Of a stretch of 64,000 nucleotides of DNA, positions 49,859 through 58,344 are shown piece by piece (positions within the stretch are counted from its first letter, which is position 1; each line of letters opens with the position of its first letter). The stretch is from Streptomyces monomycini (GTDB lineage: Bacteria; Actinomycetota; Actinomycetes; Streptomycetales; Streptomycetaceae). The stretch lies in NCBI RefSeq assembly GCF_022271435.1, contig NZ_JAFIQY010000018.1, forward strand, positions 62,001-126,000, read 5' to 3'. Below the pieces are notes generated by a model. The model searched no databases and had not been told where the DNA came from. It worked only from the letters and a program-made list of their open reading frames with translations. A program made the translations under genes and the position numbers.

Positions 49859-50125
49859 TCAGGAACTGCCCCCGCCGCAGCCGCCGCCACCCCCGCAGGA
49901 CGACGACGAGTGGTGCCCACCACTGCCGCACGACATCGGCCCGCCGCAGGACTGCCCGTGGTGATGCCCGCCGCCCACGCCCGGGTCGCCGGCCACCCAC
50001 CAGCCGGTGCCGTCCCGGCCGCGCTTGCCGAGGCTGCGGCGGCCGCCGCCGTCGCGGCTCTGCGCCGCCGTGACCACCAGGGCCGCGACCACCACACAGA
50101 TCACGAGGAAGACCACAAAACCCAT
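49859..50125 (-). CDS. Small membrane protein with Gly/Cys/His-rich tail
   Basis: 88 residues from the ATG at 50125 (AAAGGAG upstream). One TM helix (about 2-20), a basic linker, then a tail with GGGHHHGQSC, PMSCGSGGHH and CGGGGGCGGG, giving four Cys and five His in about 35 residues. That suggests metal binding or disulfide cross-linking. The TM orientation by the positive-inside rule places the basic linker and tail in the cytoplasm. No family known. It is divergent from the class I aminotransferase. Confidence 0.72.
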   Translation of the reverse strand: MGFVVFLVICVVVAALVVTAAQSRDGGGRRSLGKRGRDGTGWWVAGDPGVGGGHHHGQSCGGPMSCGSGGHHSSSSCGGGGGCGGGSS

Positions 50126-50391
50126 CGTTGCCCCACACTCCTTTCCGTCCCCCGAAGCGAGGCACCCGCTCCGTCCGCCGCCGTGTTCCCCGGCCCGGCC
50201 GAAGCGCCGTCGTACGTGTCGTCCGTGTCCTTCGATCCCTCTCCGGTCCGCGCTGATCCACTCCGGTTCCGGCGTCCTCTTTCGGGCCGTCCGGTCCCGC
50301 ACCGTGCTGTCGGTGCGGGGCTCATGCCCGGGCCGCCCGGACCGCAAAGCACAGTTGAGGAAGTCCAGAGGTTCGGCGGAGGATGGCGGAC

Positions 50392-51576
50392 ATGTCACGA
50401 CCGCTGCTCAACCGCCGCCTCGCCGAGTTCGGTACGACGATCTTCGCCGAGATGTCCGCGCTCGCCCTACGCACCGGATCGATCAACCTGGGGCAGGGAT
50501 TCCCCGACACCGACGGCCCGGAGGAGGTCAGGGAGGCGGCGGTCCGCGCACTGCGCGACGGTCGCGGCAACCAGTACCCGCCCGGCCCCGGCGTCCCCGA
50601 ACTGCGGACCGCCGTCGCCGCGCACCAGCACCGCTTCTACGGCCACCTCGGCGTCGCGTACAACCCCGACACCGAGGTCCTGGTCACCGCCGGGGCCACC
50701 GAGGCCATCGCCGCCTCGCTGCTCGCCCTCCTGGAGCCCGGTGACGAGGTGATCGCGCTGGAGCCGTACTACGACTCCTACGCCGCGTGCATCGCGATGG
50801 CGGGCGGCACCCGCGTCCCGGTGACGCTGCGCCCGTCCGCCGAGGACGGCACGTACGGCCTCGACCTGGACGAACTGCGGGACGCCGTCACCGACCGCAC
50901 CCGCCTCATCCTCCTCAACACCCCCCACAACCCCACCGGAACCGTCCTCGACCGCGCCGAACTGACCGAGATCGCCCGCCTCGCCTGCGAACGCGACCTC
51001 CTCGTGATCACCGACGAGGTGTACGAGCACCTCGTCTTCGAGGGCGAGCACCTCCCGCTGGCGTCCTTCCCCGGCATGCGCGAGCGCACCGTCACCATCG
51101 GCTCGGCCGGCAAGACCTTCTCCTTCACCGGCTGGAAGGTCGGCTGGGTCACCGCGAGCCCGGAGCTGATCGGCGCCGTCCGCTCCGCCAAGCAGTTCCT
51201 CACGTACGTCTCCGCCGGCCCGTTCCAGTACGCGGTCGCCGAGGCACTCGCCCTGCCCGACAGCTACTACACCGGCCTGCGCGACGACCTGCGGGCCAAG
51301 CGCGACCTGCTGGCCGACGGCCTAGCCGCCGCCGGTTTCCGCGTCTTCCGCCCGTCCGGCACGTACTTCGTCACCACCGACATCCGCCCCCTCGGCGAGA
51401 AGGACGGCTTCGCCTTCTGCCGCGCCCTCCCGGAACGCGCCGGCGTCGTCGCCATCCCCAACGCCGTCTTCTACGACCACCAGGACCAGGGCGCCCCGTA
51501 CGTCCGTTTCGCCTTCTGCAAGCGGAAGGGTGTGCTGGAAGAAGCGGTTACCCGCCTCAAGCGGCTGGCGGTCTGA
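50392..51576 (+). CDS. Class I/II PLP-dependent aminotransferase
   Basis: 394 residues from the ATG at 50392, which has GGAGG nine bases upstream; an ATG at 50383 overlaps that site. Fold type I: NLGQGFPDTDGP near 28-39, TAGATEAIAASLLAL, NTPHNPTGTVLD, DEVYEHLVFEGE, and PLP Lys in TIGSAGKTFSFTGWKVGW. It resembles MdeA/DapC/YbdL-like enzymes acting on aspartate, methionine or succinyl-DAP; substrate not certain. Its last ~20 codons have a diverged second copy at 52554-52616, see findings. Confidence 0.92.
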   Translation: MSRPLLNRRLAEFGTTIFAEMSALALRTGSINLGQGFPDTDGPEEVREAAVRALRDGRGNQYPPGPGVPELRTAVAAHQHRFYGHLGVAYNPDTEVLVTAGATEAIAASLLALLEPGDEVIALEPYYDSYAACIAMAGGTRVPVTLRPSAEDGTYGLDLDELRDAVTDRTRLILLNTPHNPTGTVLDRAELTEIARLACERDLLVITDEVYEHLVFEGEHLPLASFPGMRERTVTIGSAGKTFSFTGWKVGWVTASPELIGAVRSAKQFLTYVSAGPFQYAVAEALALPDSYYTGLRDDLRAKRDLLADGLAAAGFRVFRPSGTYFVTTDIRPLGEKDGFAFCRALPERAGVVAIPNAVFYDHQDQGAPYVRFAFCKRKGVLEEAVTRLKRLAV

Positions 51577-51654
51577 CGAAGCGCGTGGAAGGCGGTCCGC
51601 CGAGGTACAGGGACGGGGCCTGCTCGCGGGCCCCGTCCAAGAAGCGGCTCAGGT

Positions 51655-52005
51655 TCACTCGGTGTCCTTCGGATGCCGCGGCGAGGCATACACGAGGATC
51701 ACCGTGGAAGTCTCCGCGCTGACCAAGTAGCGCACTCGGCCGCCACTGGTGACCTCGTACTCCCACTGCTCAAGGTCGGAGCCCTTCCATACTTTGGTCG
51801 CGTGCCTGCCTCGTAGCTGATGCCGGCGACTCCAGTTGGTCCGGGACAGGGGATCGCTTCGGAGGGCGTCCAGGCAGCGATGCGCGTTCGACAGCGCCAC
51901 ACGGCACAGTTCCTCCCAGCCCGTCACCGCCTCGGTGGTCCCGAAGACGACGTTCCACCCGCTGAGGGGTGGAACGCTGACTCGGTCCCCCTTCTTCGGG
52001 CTCAC
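51655..52005 (-). CDS. Putative RelE/ParE-like toxin
   Basis: 116 residues from the GTG at 52005, overlapping the antitoxin stop (GTGA). The C-terminal half (RHQLRGRHATKVWKGSDLEQWEYEVTSGGRVRYLVSAETSTVILVYASPRHPKDTE) follows the RelE-fold pattern of a basic strand, a core G-RV-Y strand and a late HPK motif. The N-terminus (WNVVFGTTEAVTGWEELC) looks like the helical part. The pairing with an upstream Phd-like gene supports a toxin. Family call is by pattern; an mRNA interferase is likely. Confidence 0.7.
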   Translation of the reverse strand: MSPKKGDRVSVPPLSGWNVVFGTTEAVTGWEELCRVALSNAHRCLDALRSDPLSRTNWSRRHQLRGRHATKVWKGSDLEQWEYEVTSGGRVRYLVSAETSTVILVYASPRHPKDTE

Positions 52006-52487
52006 CCACGTACCTCGACCTGGCCGAGATCATCACCATCGAGCGGACGGAGTGATTCCCTGAGCTGCTCGGGGTCGGCGTTGATACGAGCCGTGGCGCG
52101 CCAGGAGATGATCACGCGCTGCACGGCCTCTCCTGCCCCCAGTTCGGCGGCGTCCGACAGCGCTTCAAGAAGCTCGACGGTGAAGGCCCGAACCTCTTCC
52201 GCGTCCAGGTGCCGCGCCCAGGGGAACACCTCAGGCAGTGCGAGGAGGAGTGCCTTGGCACCGTCGTCCTGCTTCATCAGTGCGAGGAAAAGCCGTGAGG
52301 CAGTAGTCAGGTTCTCCTCCGCACCCTCCGCGCGCGCAGCCGTGGTCAGGATCATGTCCGGCGCGTCCCGATGTGTGACCCGAAGCCGCCCCAGGGCAGC
52401 AGCTCTAGCCGCGACACCCTTGGGATTTCGGGAGAGATCGGTGAAGGAGATTGATTCCGTTTCCGCTTCCAGACGTGCGGTAGACAT
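52002..52487 (-). CDS. Putative Phd/YefM-like antitoxin
   Basis: 161 residues. N-terminal ~55 residues (ESISFTDLSRNPKGVAARAAALGRLRVTHRDAPDMILTTA) match the Phd/YefM DNA-binding fold. The remaining ~100 residues (ENLTTASRLFLALMKQ to VIISWRATARINADPEQ) are a helical C-terminal part longer than in classical Phd, probably the toxin-neutralising domain. The ATG at 52487 lies 13 bp from a perfect palindrome. Upstream in a two-gene operon with the toxin. Confidence 0.72.
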   Translation of the reverse strand: MSTARLEAETESISFTDLSRNPKGVAARAAALGRLRVTHRDAPDMILTTAARAEGAEENLTTASRLFLALMKQDDGAKALLLALPEVFPWARHLDAEEVRAFTVELLEALSDAAELGAGEAVQRVIISWRATARINADPEQLRESLRPLDGDDLGQVEVRG

Positions 52488-52500
52488 AATCAGAGCGTAC

Positions 52501-52516
52501 TCAGATTACGATCTGA
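52501..52516. promoter_or_regulatory. Operator palindrome of the toxin-antitoxin operon
   Basis: TCAGATTACGATCTGA, a 6+6-bp palindrome with a 4-bp centre, 13 bp upstream of the antitoxin start in AT-rich DNA. Fits autoregulation by the Phd-like protein. Confidence 0.65.
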
Positions 52517-52553
52517 TTTCAAGGGGAGGTCGACCGGCTTCTGATGCGCGCAC

Positions 52554-52616
52554 CTTGACCCTCTGCAAGCAGGAGGCAGTTCTCCAGAAAGCGGTCGACC
52601 GCCTCCGCGCCCTCTG
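52554..52616 (+). pseudogene. Relic of the class I aminotransferase 3' end
   Basis: Translates as LCKQEAVLQKAVDRLRAL followed by TGA, in register with the end of the intact gene, FCKRKGVLEEAVTRLKRLAV (9 of 18 positions identical). No start or upstream part exists. It marks the far end of the TA islet. Confidence 0.7.
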
Positions 52617-52805
52617 ACCGGCCCCCCCGGGCCCGGCGCGCTCCGACCGGGCAGCGCCCCGCGCCCCCGTCCGCCACCCGATCGGCCCACAGCCACCCCA
52701 CAGGGGTCGCGGGCCGGGCGGGCGGCACCGAGAGTCGTGGTGTCGGAGTGGGCCGGGCGCGCGGGGCCCGGTGGGTGACCGCCGCGCGCGTACCGGAGGT
52801 GTTCC

Positions 52806-54041
52806 GTGGCCGCCGAGACCGTTGACACCGCAGCCGCCGCAGCGCAACGGCCCGGTTCCGTACGCGTCCATGTCCGGGCGGCGCTGCGCCGAGCGGCGCC
52901 CGCCCTCGTGCTGTTCGCCGCCGTCCGCTGCGCGGGGGTCCTGTGCGCGGCGCTCTGGGCGTGGCACACAGGCCGCCACCCGCGGAACCTGCTGGGCGCC
53001 ACCTGGGACTCCAACTGGTACCTGGGGGTGGCCCGGTACGGGTACGGCTCCCCGGCGCCCCACCACATGTGGCCGCCGGACCACCTCGCCGACCTGGCCT
53101 TCTTCCCCCTGTATCCGGGGCTGATCCGCGGCCTGTCCGCCGTCGTGCCGGTCGGCGCGCTGAACGCCGGGCTGCTGATCGCGTGGACGGCCTCGGCCGT
53201 GGCCGCCTGGGGGATCTTCGCGGTCGGCGCGCATCTGTACGGGCGGCGGGCCGGCACGTTCCTGGTGGTGCTGTGGGCGCTGCTGCCGCACGCCGTCGTC
53301 GAGTCGCTGAGCTATACGGAGCCGCTGCTCACCGCGCTGGCCGCGTGGGCGCTGTACGCCCTGCTCACCGACCGTCCGCTGTGGGCCGGCGCCCTGGCGG
53401 TCCTGGCCGGCCTGGCGCGGCCGAACGGCCTCGCGGTGGCCGCGGCGGTCATGGTCGCGGCCGCGGTCATGGTGACGGCGGCCGTACGTACCTGGGGGCG
53501 CGGGTGCGGCCCGTACCGCCCCGTACTGCGGCGCGCACGCCCTCTCTGGCCCTACTGGGCCGCGGCCCTGATCGCCCCCGCCGGCTGGCTCGGCTACGTC
53601 CTGTGGGTGGGGGCGCGCACCGGCGCCGGGCCGCGCGGCTACTTCCGGGTGCAGGGCATCTGGGGTTCGCGTTTCGACTTCGGCCGGGACACCCTGCGGT
53701 CCGTGAAACGGCTGTTCCTGCACAGCGAGCCGCTGGTGCAGCACATGGCCGCCGCGGTCGTCGCCGTATCGATCCTGCTCCTCGTCCTGCTGGTGCTGGA
53801 ACGGCCGCCCCTGCCGCTGCTCGCCTACACCGCCGTCCTGGTGGTCATGGCGCTGGGCGGCACCGGCTACTTCCCCTCCAAGCCGCGGTTCCTGCTGCCG
53901 GCCTTCCCGCTGCTCGTACCGGCGGCGGTCGCGCTGGCCCGCGCCCGGCCGCGCTCCGTCGTCCTGGCGACGGGCTCGCTGGCCGCGCTCTCCCTCGGAT
54001 ACGGCGTGTACCTGCTGGCCATGGCGCCGCTGCCGCTGTGA
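52806..54041 (+). CDS. GT-C membrane mannosyltransferase-like protein (PIG-V type)
   Basis: 411 residues with about nine TM segments. An extracellular loop after TM1 holds WDSNWYLGVARYGYG, the GT-C acidic motif region, and YPGLIRGLSAV follows, like GPI mannosyltransferase II/PIG-V proteins of actinobacteria. The GTG at 52806 has GGAGG upstream. Probably transfers a mannose from polyprenyl-phosphate-mannose to a lipid or protein outside the membrane; acceptor unknown. Confidence 0.78.
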   Translation: MAAETVDTAAAAAQRPGSVRVHVRAALRRAAPALVLFAAVRCAGVLCAALWAWHTGRHPRNLLGATWDSNWYLGVARYGYGSPAPHHMWPPDHLADLAFFPLYPGLIRGLSAVVPVGALNAGLLIAWTASAVAAWGIFAVGAHLYGRRAGTFLVVLWALLPHAVVESLSYTEPLLTALAAWALYALLTDRPLWAGALAVLAGLARPNGLAVAAAVMVAAAVMVTAAVRTWGRGCGPYRPVLRRARPLWPYWAAALIAPAGWLGYVLWVGARTGAGPRGYFRVQGIWGSRFDFGRDTLRSVKRLFLHSEPLVQHMAAAVVAVSILLLVLLVLERPPLPLLAYTAVLVVMALGGTGYFPSKPRFLLPAFPLLVPAAVALARARPRSVVLATGSLAALSLGYGVYLLAMAPLPL

Positions 54042-54062
54042 ACCGGCACCGGCCGCACACGG

Positions 54063-54099
54063 CGGCGGGCCCCGGAGCACATCGCTCCGGGGCCCGCCG
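54063..54099. terminator. Bidirectional terminator between GT-C and YbjN genes
   Basis: Perfect 16-bp stem CGGCGGGCCCCGGAGC / GCTCCGGGGCCCGCCG with a 5-nt loop, between convergent stops at 54041 and 54121. Confidence 0.85.
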
Positions 54100-54120
54100 G
54101 TCACCTGGCCACGGGAAGGC

Positions 54121-54657
54121 TCACGCCTCCGCGTCACCCGGCTTCTCGTCGCCTTCACCCTCGGCGTCGGCCTCCAGGCCGAGCTGCTCGACGATCCACT
54201 TGTCGAACTCGATCGACGCGCGGACCCAGCTGACCGTGCTCGACACGAAGTGTTCGAGCGCCACGCCGGTGCCGATCAGCATCGACGCCTCGCCGATCAG
54301 CCGGACCGTGCCGTCGTCGTGGGTGTGGGTGTAGGCCTTGGGCCACAGCGTCCGGCGGTTCCAGTCGTCGAGCGCCTCCAGCAGCTTCGGCTTGTCGTCG
54401 ATGCCGTGCGGGCGGTCGTAGAACGTGCGGACGGAGAAGATCTGCTGCTCCTCCTCGCCGCGGAACATGAAGTACGTGCGGAACTGCTCCCACGGGGCGG
54501 CGAGGTCACCCTCGTCGTCGACTACGTACTTCAGCTCCATCTGGTCGAGGAGCTGCTTGACCAGGTCCTGGTCGGGCAGGACGGGACCATCAGGCCCCGA
54601 CGGCTGCGGTTCGGGCTGGCCCCCGAAATTCGGGATCGAGGACGGGTCGATGCTCAC
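54121..54657 (-). CDS. YbjN-domain protein
   Basis: 178 residues. YbjN fold at about 30-160 (VKQLLDQMELKYVVDDEGDLAAPWEQFRTYFMFRGEEEQQIFSVRTFYDRP, LLEALDDWNRRTLWPKAYTHTHDDGTVRLIGEASM and VALEHFVSSTVSWVRASIEFDKWIVEQLG), then an acidic tail. GTG start at 54657 after an AAGGGAA site. YbjN proteins resemble type III secretion chaperones in fold; role in Streptomyces unknown. Downstream of clpB on the same strand by 170 bp. Confidence 0.88.
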   Translation of the reverse strand: MSIDPSSIPNFGGQPEPQPSGPDGPVLPDQDLVKQLLDQMELKYVVDDEGDLAAPWEQFRTYFMFRGEEEQQIFSVRTFYDRPHGIDDKPKLLEALDDWNRRTLWPKAYTHTHDDGTVRLIGEASMLIGTGVALEHFVSSTVSWVRASIEFDKWIVEQLGLEADAEGEGDEKPGDAEA

Positions 54658-54829
54658 CGTGGAATTCCCTTCGTATGGTCTCCGCCATCCTCTCCCATCC
54701 CGGCCCTGTCATGGCAAGCCCGCCGCCCACTCTCCGCTGCGGGCTAAAAACCCGGCGGGAGAGCCGGCGGCGGGACGCCTCGTGCGACGGCCGGAGGTCA
54801 GCGGTGCGGTTCCGGCGGTCCGGTGCGGC

Positions 54830-57469
54830 TCACCGTACGGGAGCGACCGCCAGCGACCTGCCGTCCTCGGCGACATCCACCCGTACGGTGTCGCCGTCCC
54901 GCACCTCGCCCGACAGGATCGCCTTGGCCAGCTGGTCGCCGATGGCCGTCTGCACCAGGCGGCGCAGCGGGCGGGCGCCGTAGGACAGGTCCGGCGCGCT
55001 CTGCGGCTGGTCCACGACCGGCTCCTGGCCGAGCCAGGCGAGCCAGGTCAGGGCGCGGTCGGTGACGTCCAGCGTCAGCCTGCGGTCGGCGAGCCGGCGC
55101 TGCAGGTGGTCGAGCTGGATGCCCGCGATCCGCTGGAGCTGGTCGGTGCCGAGCGGGTGGAAGACCACCAGGTCGTCCAGCCGGTTGAGGAACTCGGGCC
55201 GGAACGACGTCCGTACCGTCTCCAGGACCTTCTCCTTCTTCTGGTCCTCCTTGAGCAGGGGGTCCATCAGGAAGTTCGAACCCAGGTTGGAGGTCAGGAT
55301 CAGGATCGTGTTGCGGAAGTCGACCGTACGGCCCTGGCCGTCGGTGAGCCGTCCGTCGTCCAGCACCTGGAGCAGCACGTCGAAGACCTCGTGGTGCGCC
55401 TTCTCCACCTCGTCCAGCAGGACGACGCTGTACGGGCGGCGGCGGACCGCCTCGGTGAGCTGGCCGCCCTCCTCGTAGCCGACGTAGCCGGGCGGGGCGC
55501 CGACCAGCCGGGCCACGCTGTGCTTCTCGCCGTACTCGCTCATGTCGATGCGGACCATCGCCCGCTCGTCGTCGAAGAGGAAGTCGGCGAGCGCCTTGGC
55601 CAGCTCGGTCTTTCCGACACCGGTCGGGCCGAGGAAGAGGAAGGAGCCGGTGGGGCGGTCCGGGTCGGCGATGCCGGCGCGGGTGCGGCGCACCGCGTCC
55701 GAGACGGCCCGGACGGCCTCGGTCTGGCCGATCAGCCGCTTGCCCAGCTCGTCCTCCATGCGCAGCAGCTTCTGCGTCTCGCCCTCCAGCAGGCGCCCGG
55801 CCGGGATGCCGGTCCAGGAGCCGACCACGTCCGCGATGTCGTCCGGGCCGACCTCCTCCTTGACCATGGAGGACTTGGCGTCCTGGGTCGCCTCCTGCTC
55901 GGCCTCGGCCGCGGCGGCCTCCTCCAGCTCCCGCTCCAGGCCCGGGATCTCCCCGTACAGCAGCTTGGACGCCGTGTCGAAGTCGCCGTCGCGCTGGGCG
56001 CGCTCGGCCTGGCCGCGCAGCTCGTCGAGCCGTTCCTTCAGCTCGCCGAGGCGGTTGAGGCCCTGCTTCTCCTTCTCCCAGCGGGCGGTCAGGCCGCGCA
56101 GCTCCTCCTCCTTGTCGGCGAGGTCCTTGCGCAGCTTCTCCAGGCGCTGGACGGACCCGGCGTCGGTCTCGTTCTTGAGCGCCAGCTCCTCCATGCGCAG
56201 CCGGTCGACGGAGCGCTGGAGTTCGTCGATCTCCACGGGCGAGGAGTCGATCTCCATGCGGAGGCGGGAGGCGGCCTCGTCCACGAGGTCGATGGCCTTG
56301 TCCGGCAGGAAGCGGGAGGTGATGTAGCGGTCGGAGAGGGTGGCGGCGGCGACCAGCGCGGAGTCCGCGATCTGCACCTTGTGGTGGGCCTCGTAGCGGC
56401 CCTTGAGGCCGCGCAGGATGGCGACCGTGTCCTCGACGGTCGGCTCGGCGACCAGCACCTGCTGGAAACGGCGCTCCAGCGCCGGGTCCTTCTCGATGCG
56501 CTCGCGGTACTCGTCGAGAGTGGTGGCGCCGACCATCCGCAGCTCACCGCGGGCCAGCATGGGCTTGAGCATGTTGCCCGCGTCCATGGCGGAGTCGCCG
56601 CCCGCGCCGGTGCCGACGACCGTGTGCAGCTCGTCGATGAAGGTGATGATCTGGCCGTCGCTGGACTTGATCTCCGCCAGTACGGTCTTGAGGCGCTCCT
56701 CGAACTCGCCGCGGTACTTCGCGCCCGCGACCATCGCGCCCAGGTCCAGGGCCACCAGCCGCTTGTCGCGCAGCGACTCGGGCACGTCACCCTTCACTAT
56801 CCGCTGCGCCAGGCCCTCGACGACGGCGGTCTTGCCGACGCCGGGCTCGCCGATGAGCACCGGGTTGTTCTTCGTACGCCGGGAGAGCACCTGCACCACG
56901 CGGCGGATCTCCTGGTCACGGCCGATGACCGGGTCCAGCTTGCCGTCGCGCGCGGCCGCCGTGAAGTCCGTACCGAACTTCTCCAGCGCCTTGTACGTGC
57001 CCTCCGGGTCCGGGGTGGTCACCCGTCGGCCGCCCCGGCTGTCCTCGAAGGCGCTCAGCAGCTTCTTGGCCGTGGCGCCCTGCTGCGCCAGCAGCTCGCC
57101 GGTGCGGCCGCCCTTGGCGGCGATGCCGATGAGCAGGTGTTCGGTGGAGATGAAGTCGTCGCCCAGCTCCTTCGCGCGCTGCGCGGCGTCGGCGATGACG
57201 GCCAGGGTGTCGCGGTCGGGCTGCGGCGGGGCGACCGTGGAGCCCTGCACGCTGGGCAGGGCGGCCAGCTGGCGCTCGGCGCCGGAGCGCAGCGCGGCGG
57301 CGTCCGCGCCGACGGCGGCCAGCAGGTCGGTGATGTTCTCGTTGTCCGCGCCGGCGAGGAGGGCGAGCAGCAGATGCACGGGGGTCATGTCCGCGTGTCC
57401 CGCCGTCACCGCCCGCTCGTTGGCGGCGCTCAGCGCCTCACGGCTCTTGTTGGTCAGCTCGGCGTCCAC
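54830..57469 (-). CDS. clpB: ATP-dependent disaggregase ClpB
   Basis: 879 residues: N-terminal double Clp repeat (1-150), AAA1 with Walker A GEPGVGKT at 207-214, a coiled-coil M domain (about 405-530, ALKNETDAGSVQRLEKLRKDLADKEEELRGL), and AAA2 with GPTGVGKT near 610-617 and RIDMSEY. Solubilises aggregates with DnaK/DnaJ/GrpE. GTG start 57469 after AAGGAGGAG. A HAIR operator lies 80-100 bp upstream, so it is repressed by HspR with dnaK. Confidence 0.98.
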   Translation of the reverse strand: MDAELTNKSREALSAANERAVTAGHADMTPVHLLLALLAGADNENITDLLAAVGADAAALRSGAERQLAALPSVQGSTVAPPQPDRDTLAVIADAAQRAKELGDDFISTEHLLIGIAAKGGRTGELLAQQGATAKKLLSAFEDSRGGRRVTTPDPEGTYKALEKFGTDFTAAARDGKLDPVIGRDQEIRRVVQVLSRRTKNNPVLIGEPGVGKTAVVEGLAQRIVKGDVPESLRDKRLVALDLGAMVAGAKYRGEFEERLKTVLAEIKSSDGQIITFIDELHTVVGTGAGGDSAMDAGNMLKPMLARGELRMVGATTLDEYRERIEKDPALERRFQQVLVAEPTVEDTVAILRGLKGRYEAHHKVQIADSALVAAATLSDRYITSRFLPDKAIDLVDEAASRLRMEIDSSPVEIDELQRSVDRLRMEELALKNETDAGSVQRLEKLRKDLADKEEELRGLTARWEKEKQGLNRLGELKERLDELRGQAERAQRDGDFDTASKLLYGEIPGLERELEEAAAAEAEQEATQDAKSSMVKEEVGPDDIADVVGSWTGIPAGRLLEGETQKLLRMEDELGKRLIGQTEAVRAVSDAVRRTRAGIADPDRPTGSFLFLGPTGVGKTELAKALADFLFDDERAMVRIDMSEYGEKHSVARLVGAPPGYVGYEEGGQLTEAVRRRPYSVVLLDEVEKAHHEVFDVLLQVLDDGRLTDGQGRTVDFRNTILILTSNLGSNFLMDPLLKEDQKKEKVLETVRTSFRPEFLNRLDDLVVFHPLGTDQLQRIAGIQLDHLQRRLADRRLTLDVTDRALTWLAWLGQEPVVDQPQSAPDLSYGARPLRRLVQTAIGDQLAKAILSGEVRDGDTVRVDVAEDGRSLAVAPVR

Positions 57470-57548
57470 TCGCGCGCTCCTCCTTGGGCTCGGTGCGTGA
57501 TCGGTGCCGTGGTCCGGCAGTGAACCTGCTCAGCTCAACGTCCGATAA

Positions 57549-57569
57549 GTTGAGTCTATTCCACTCAAG
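57549..57569. promoter_or_regulatory. HAIR operator (HspR binding) upstream of clpB
   Basis: GTTGAGT-CTATTCC-ACTCAAG, one mismatch from the consensus CTTGAGT-N7-ACTCAAG, 80 bp upstream of the clpB start. Known target of HspR in Streptomyces and mycobacteria. Confidence 0.92.
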
Positions 57570-57823
57570 GCCATTCGGGGAGCCACACCGGCATCTTCCC
57601 GGTACCTTCCTGACATCTTTCGGTTTTCCGGCCCTTCTCCGGGTGCACCGGACGGCCCGGATCATGCCGCCGCCGTGGCGGAACCTGCCGAAGTCAGACG
57701 CCCTTTCCCGGGGCCGTACGAGAGCGCCGCAGCGTCTTCACGTGTCCTCCACGTTCCCTGCGCTGTCCCTTTGCAGACCCTCCGCACGGCGCCCCCACAG
57801 GATCCCCAATTACTCTTCCGGTC
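57570..57823. other. Rest of the divergent gap between clpB and the PNPOx-fold gene
   Basis: Together with the clpB leader and the HAIR site this forms a 354-bp intergenic region. It should contain the clpB promoter on the minus strand and the promoter of the rightward gene. No gene is seen. Confidence 0.45.
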
Positions 57824-58228
57824 ATGGCCCACGACCTGGACGACCTCAGCCCCGAGTACCTCGCCTTCTGGAGCGAGCACCTCATGTGCACGCTGACCAC
57901 CCTGCGCCCCGACGGCACGCCGCACGTCGTCCCGGTCGGTGTCACCTTCGACGCGAACCAGCGCATCGCCCGCGTGATCACCCGCAAGGACAGCAGCAAG
58001 GTCGGCCATGTCCTCGCCGGCGGCCCGGACGGCGCCCGGGTCGCGGTGTGCCAGCTGAACGGCGCGCGGTGGGCCACCCTGGAAGGCGTCGCCCGGATCC
58101 GTACGGACGCGGACGTGGTGGCGGACGCGGTACGGCGCTACGCCGAGCGGTACGGACGCACCCCGACCCCCAAGCCGGACCGGGTGATGATCGAGATCAC
58201 CGTGAACAAGGCGCTGGGCCGGGCGTAG
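57824..58228 (+). CDS. PNPOx-fold (pyridoxamine 5'-phosphate oxidase-like, F420/FMN) protein
   Basis: 134 residues: SEHLMCTLTTLRPDGTPHVVPVGVTFD, IARVITRKDSSKVGHVLAGG and LEGVARIRTDADVVADAVRRYAERYG, a typical split-barrel flavin or F420-binding protein. The ATG at 57824 starts in a short leader. Usual role: reduction with F420H2 or FMN; substrate unknown. Convergent with hspR; a strong terminator lies between. Confidence 0.87.
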   Translation: MAHDLDDLSPEYLAFWSEHLMCTLTTLRPDGTPHVVPVGVTFDANQRIARVITRKDSSKVGHVLAGGPDGARVAVCQLNGARWATLEGVARIRTDADVVADAVRRYAERYGRTPTPKPDRVMIEITVNKALGRA

Positions 58229-58290
58229 CGCACCGGCACCCGGCCGCCGGGGAACGCCGGGCGGCCGGCCACCACGGCTGCTGAAACGGC

Positions 58291-58327
58291 AGCGGGGCCG
58301 GGGCGCGCTGTGCGCCCCGGCCCCGCT
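58291..58327. terminator. Bidirectional terminator between the PNPOx-fold gene and hspR
   Basis: Perfect 16-bp stem AGCGGGGCCGGGGCGC / GCGCCCCGGCCCCGCT with a 5-nt loop, 18 bp before the hspR stop (58345). Ends both convergent transcripts, including the dnaK operon. Confidence 0.88.
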
Positions 58328-58344
58328 CCGCGGACAACGGCGGG

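Noticed and set aside
49609..50073. A 154-codon plus-strand frame with an AGAGGG sequence before its ATG.
   Set aside because: It uses TTA and many low-GC third positions early, then becomes Arg-rich antisense to the Cys-rich small gene.
54425..57523. A 1032-codon plus-strand frame.
   Set aside because: Antisense to clpB; no domain recognisable and composition mirrors the complement.
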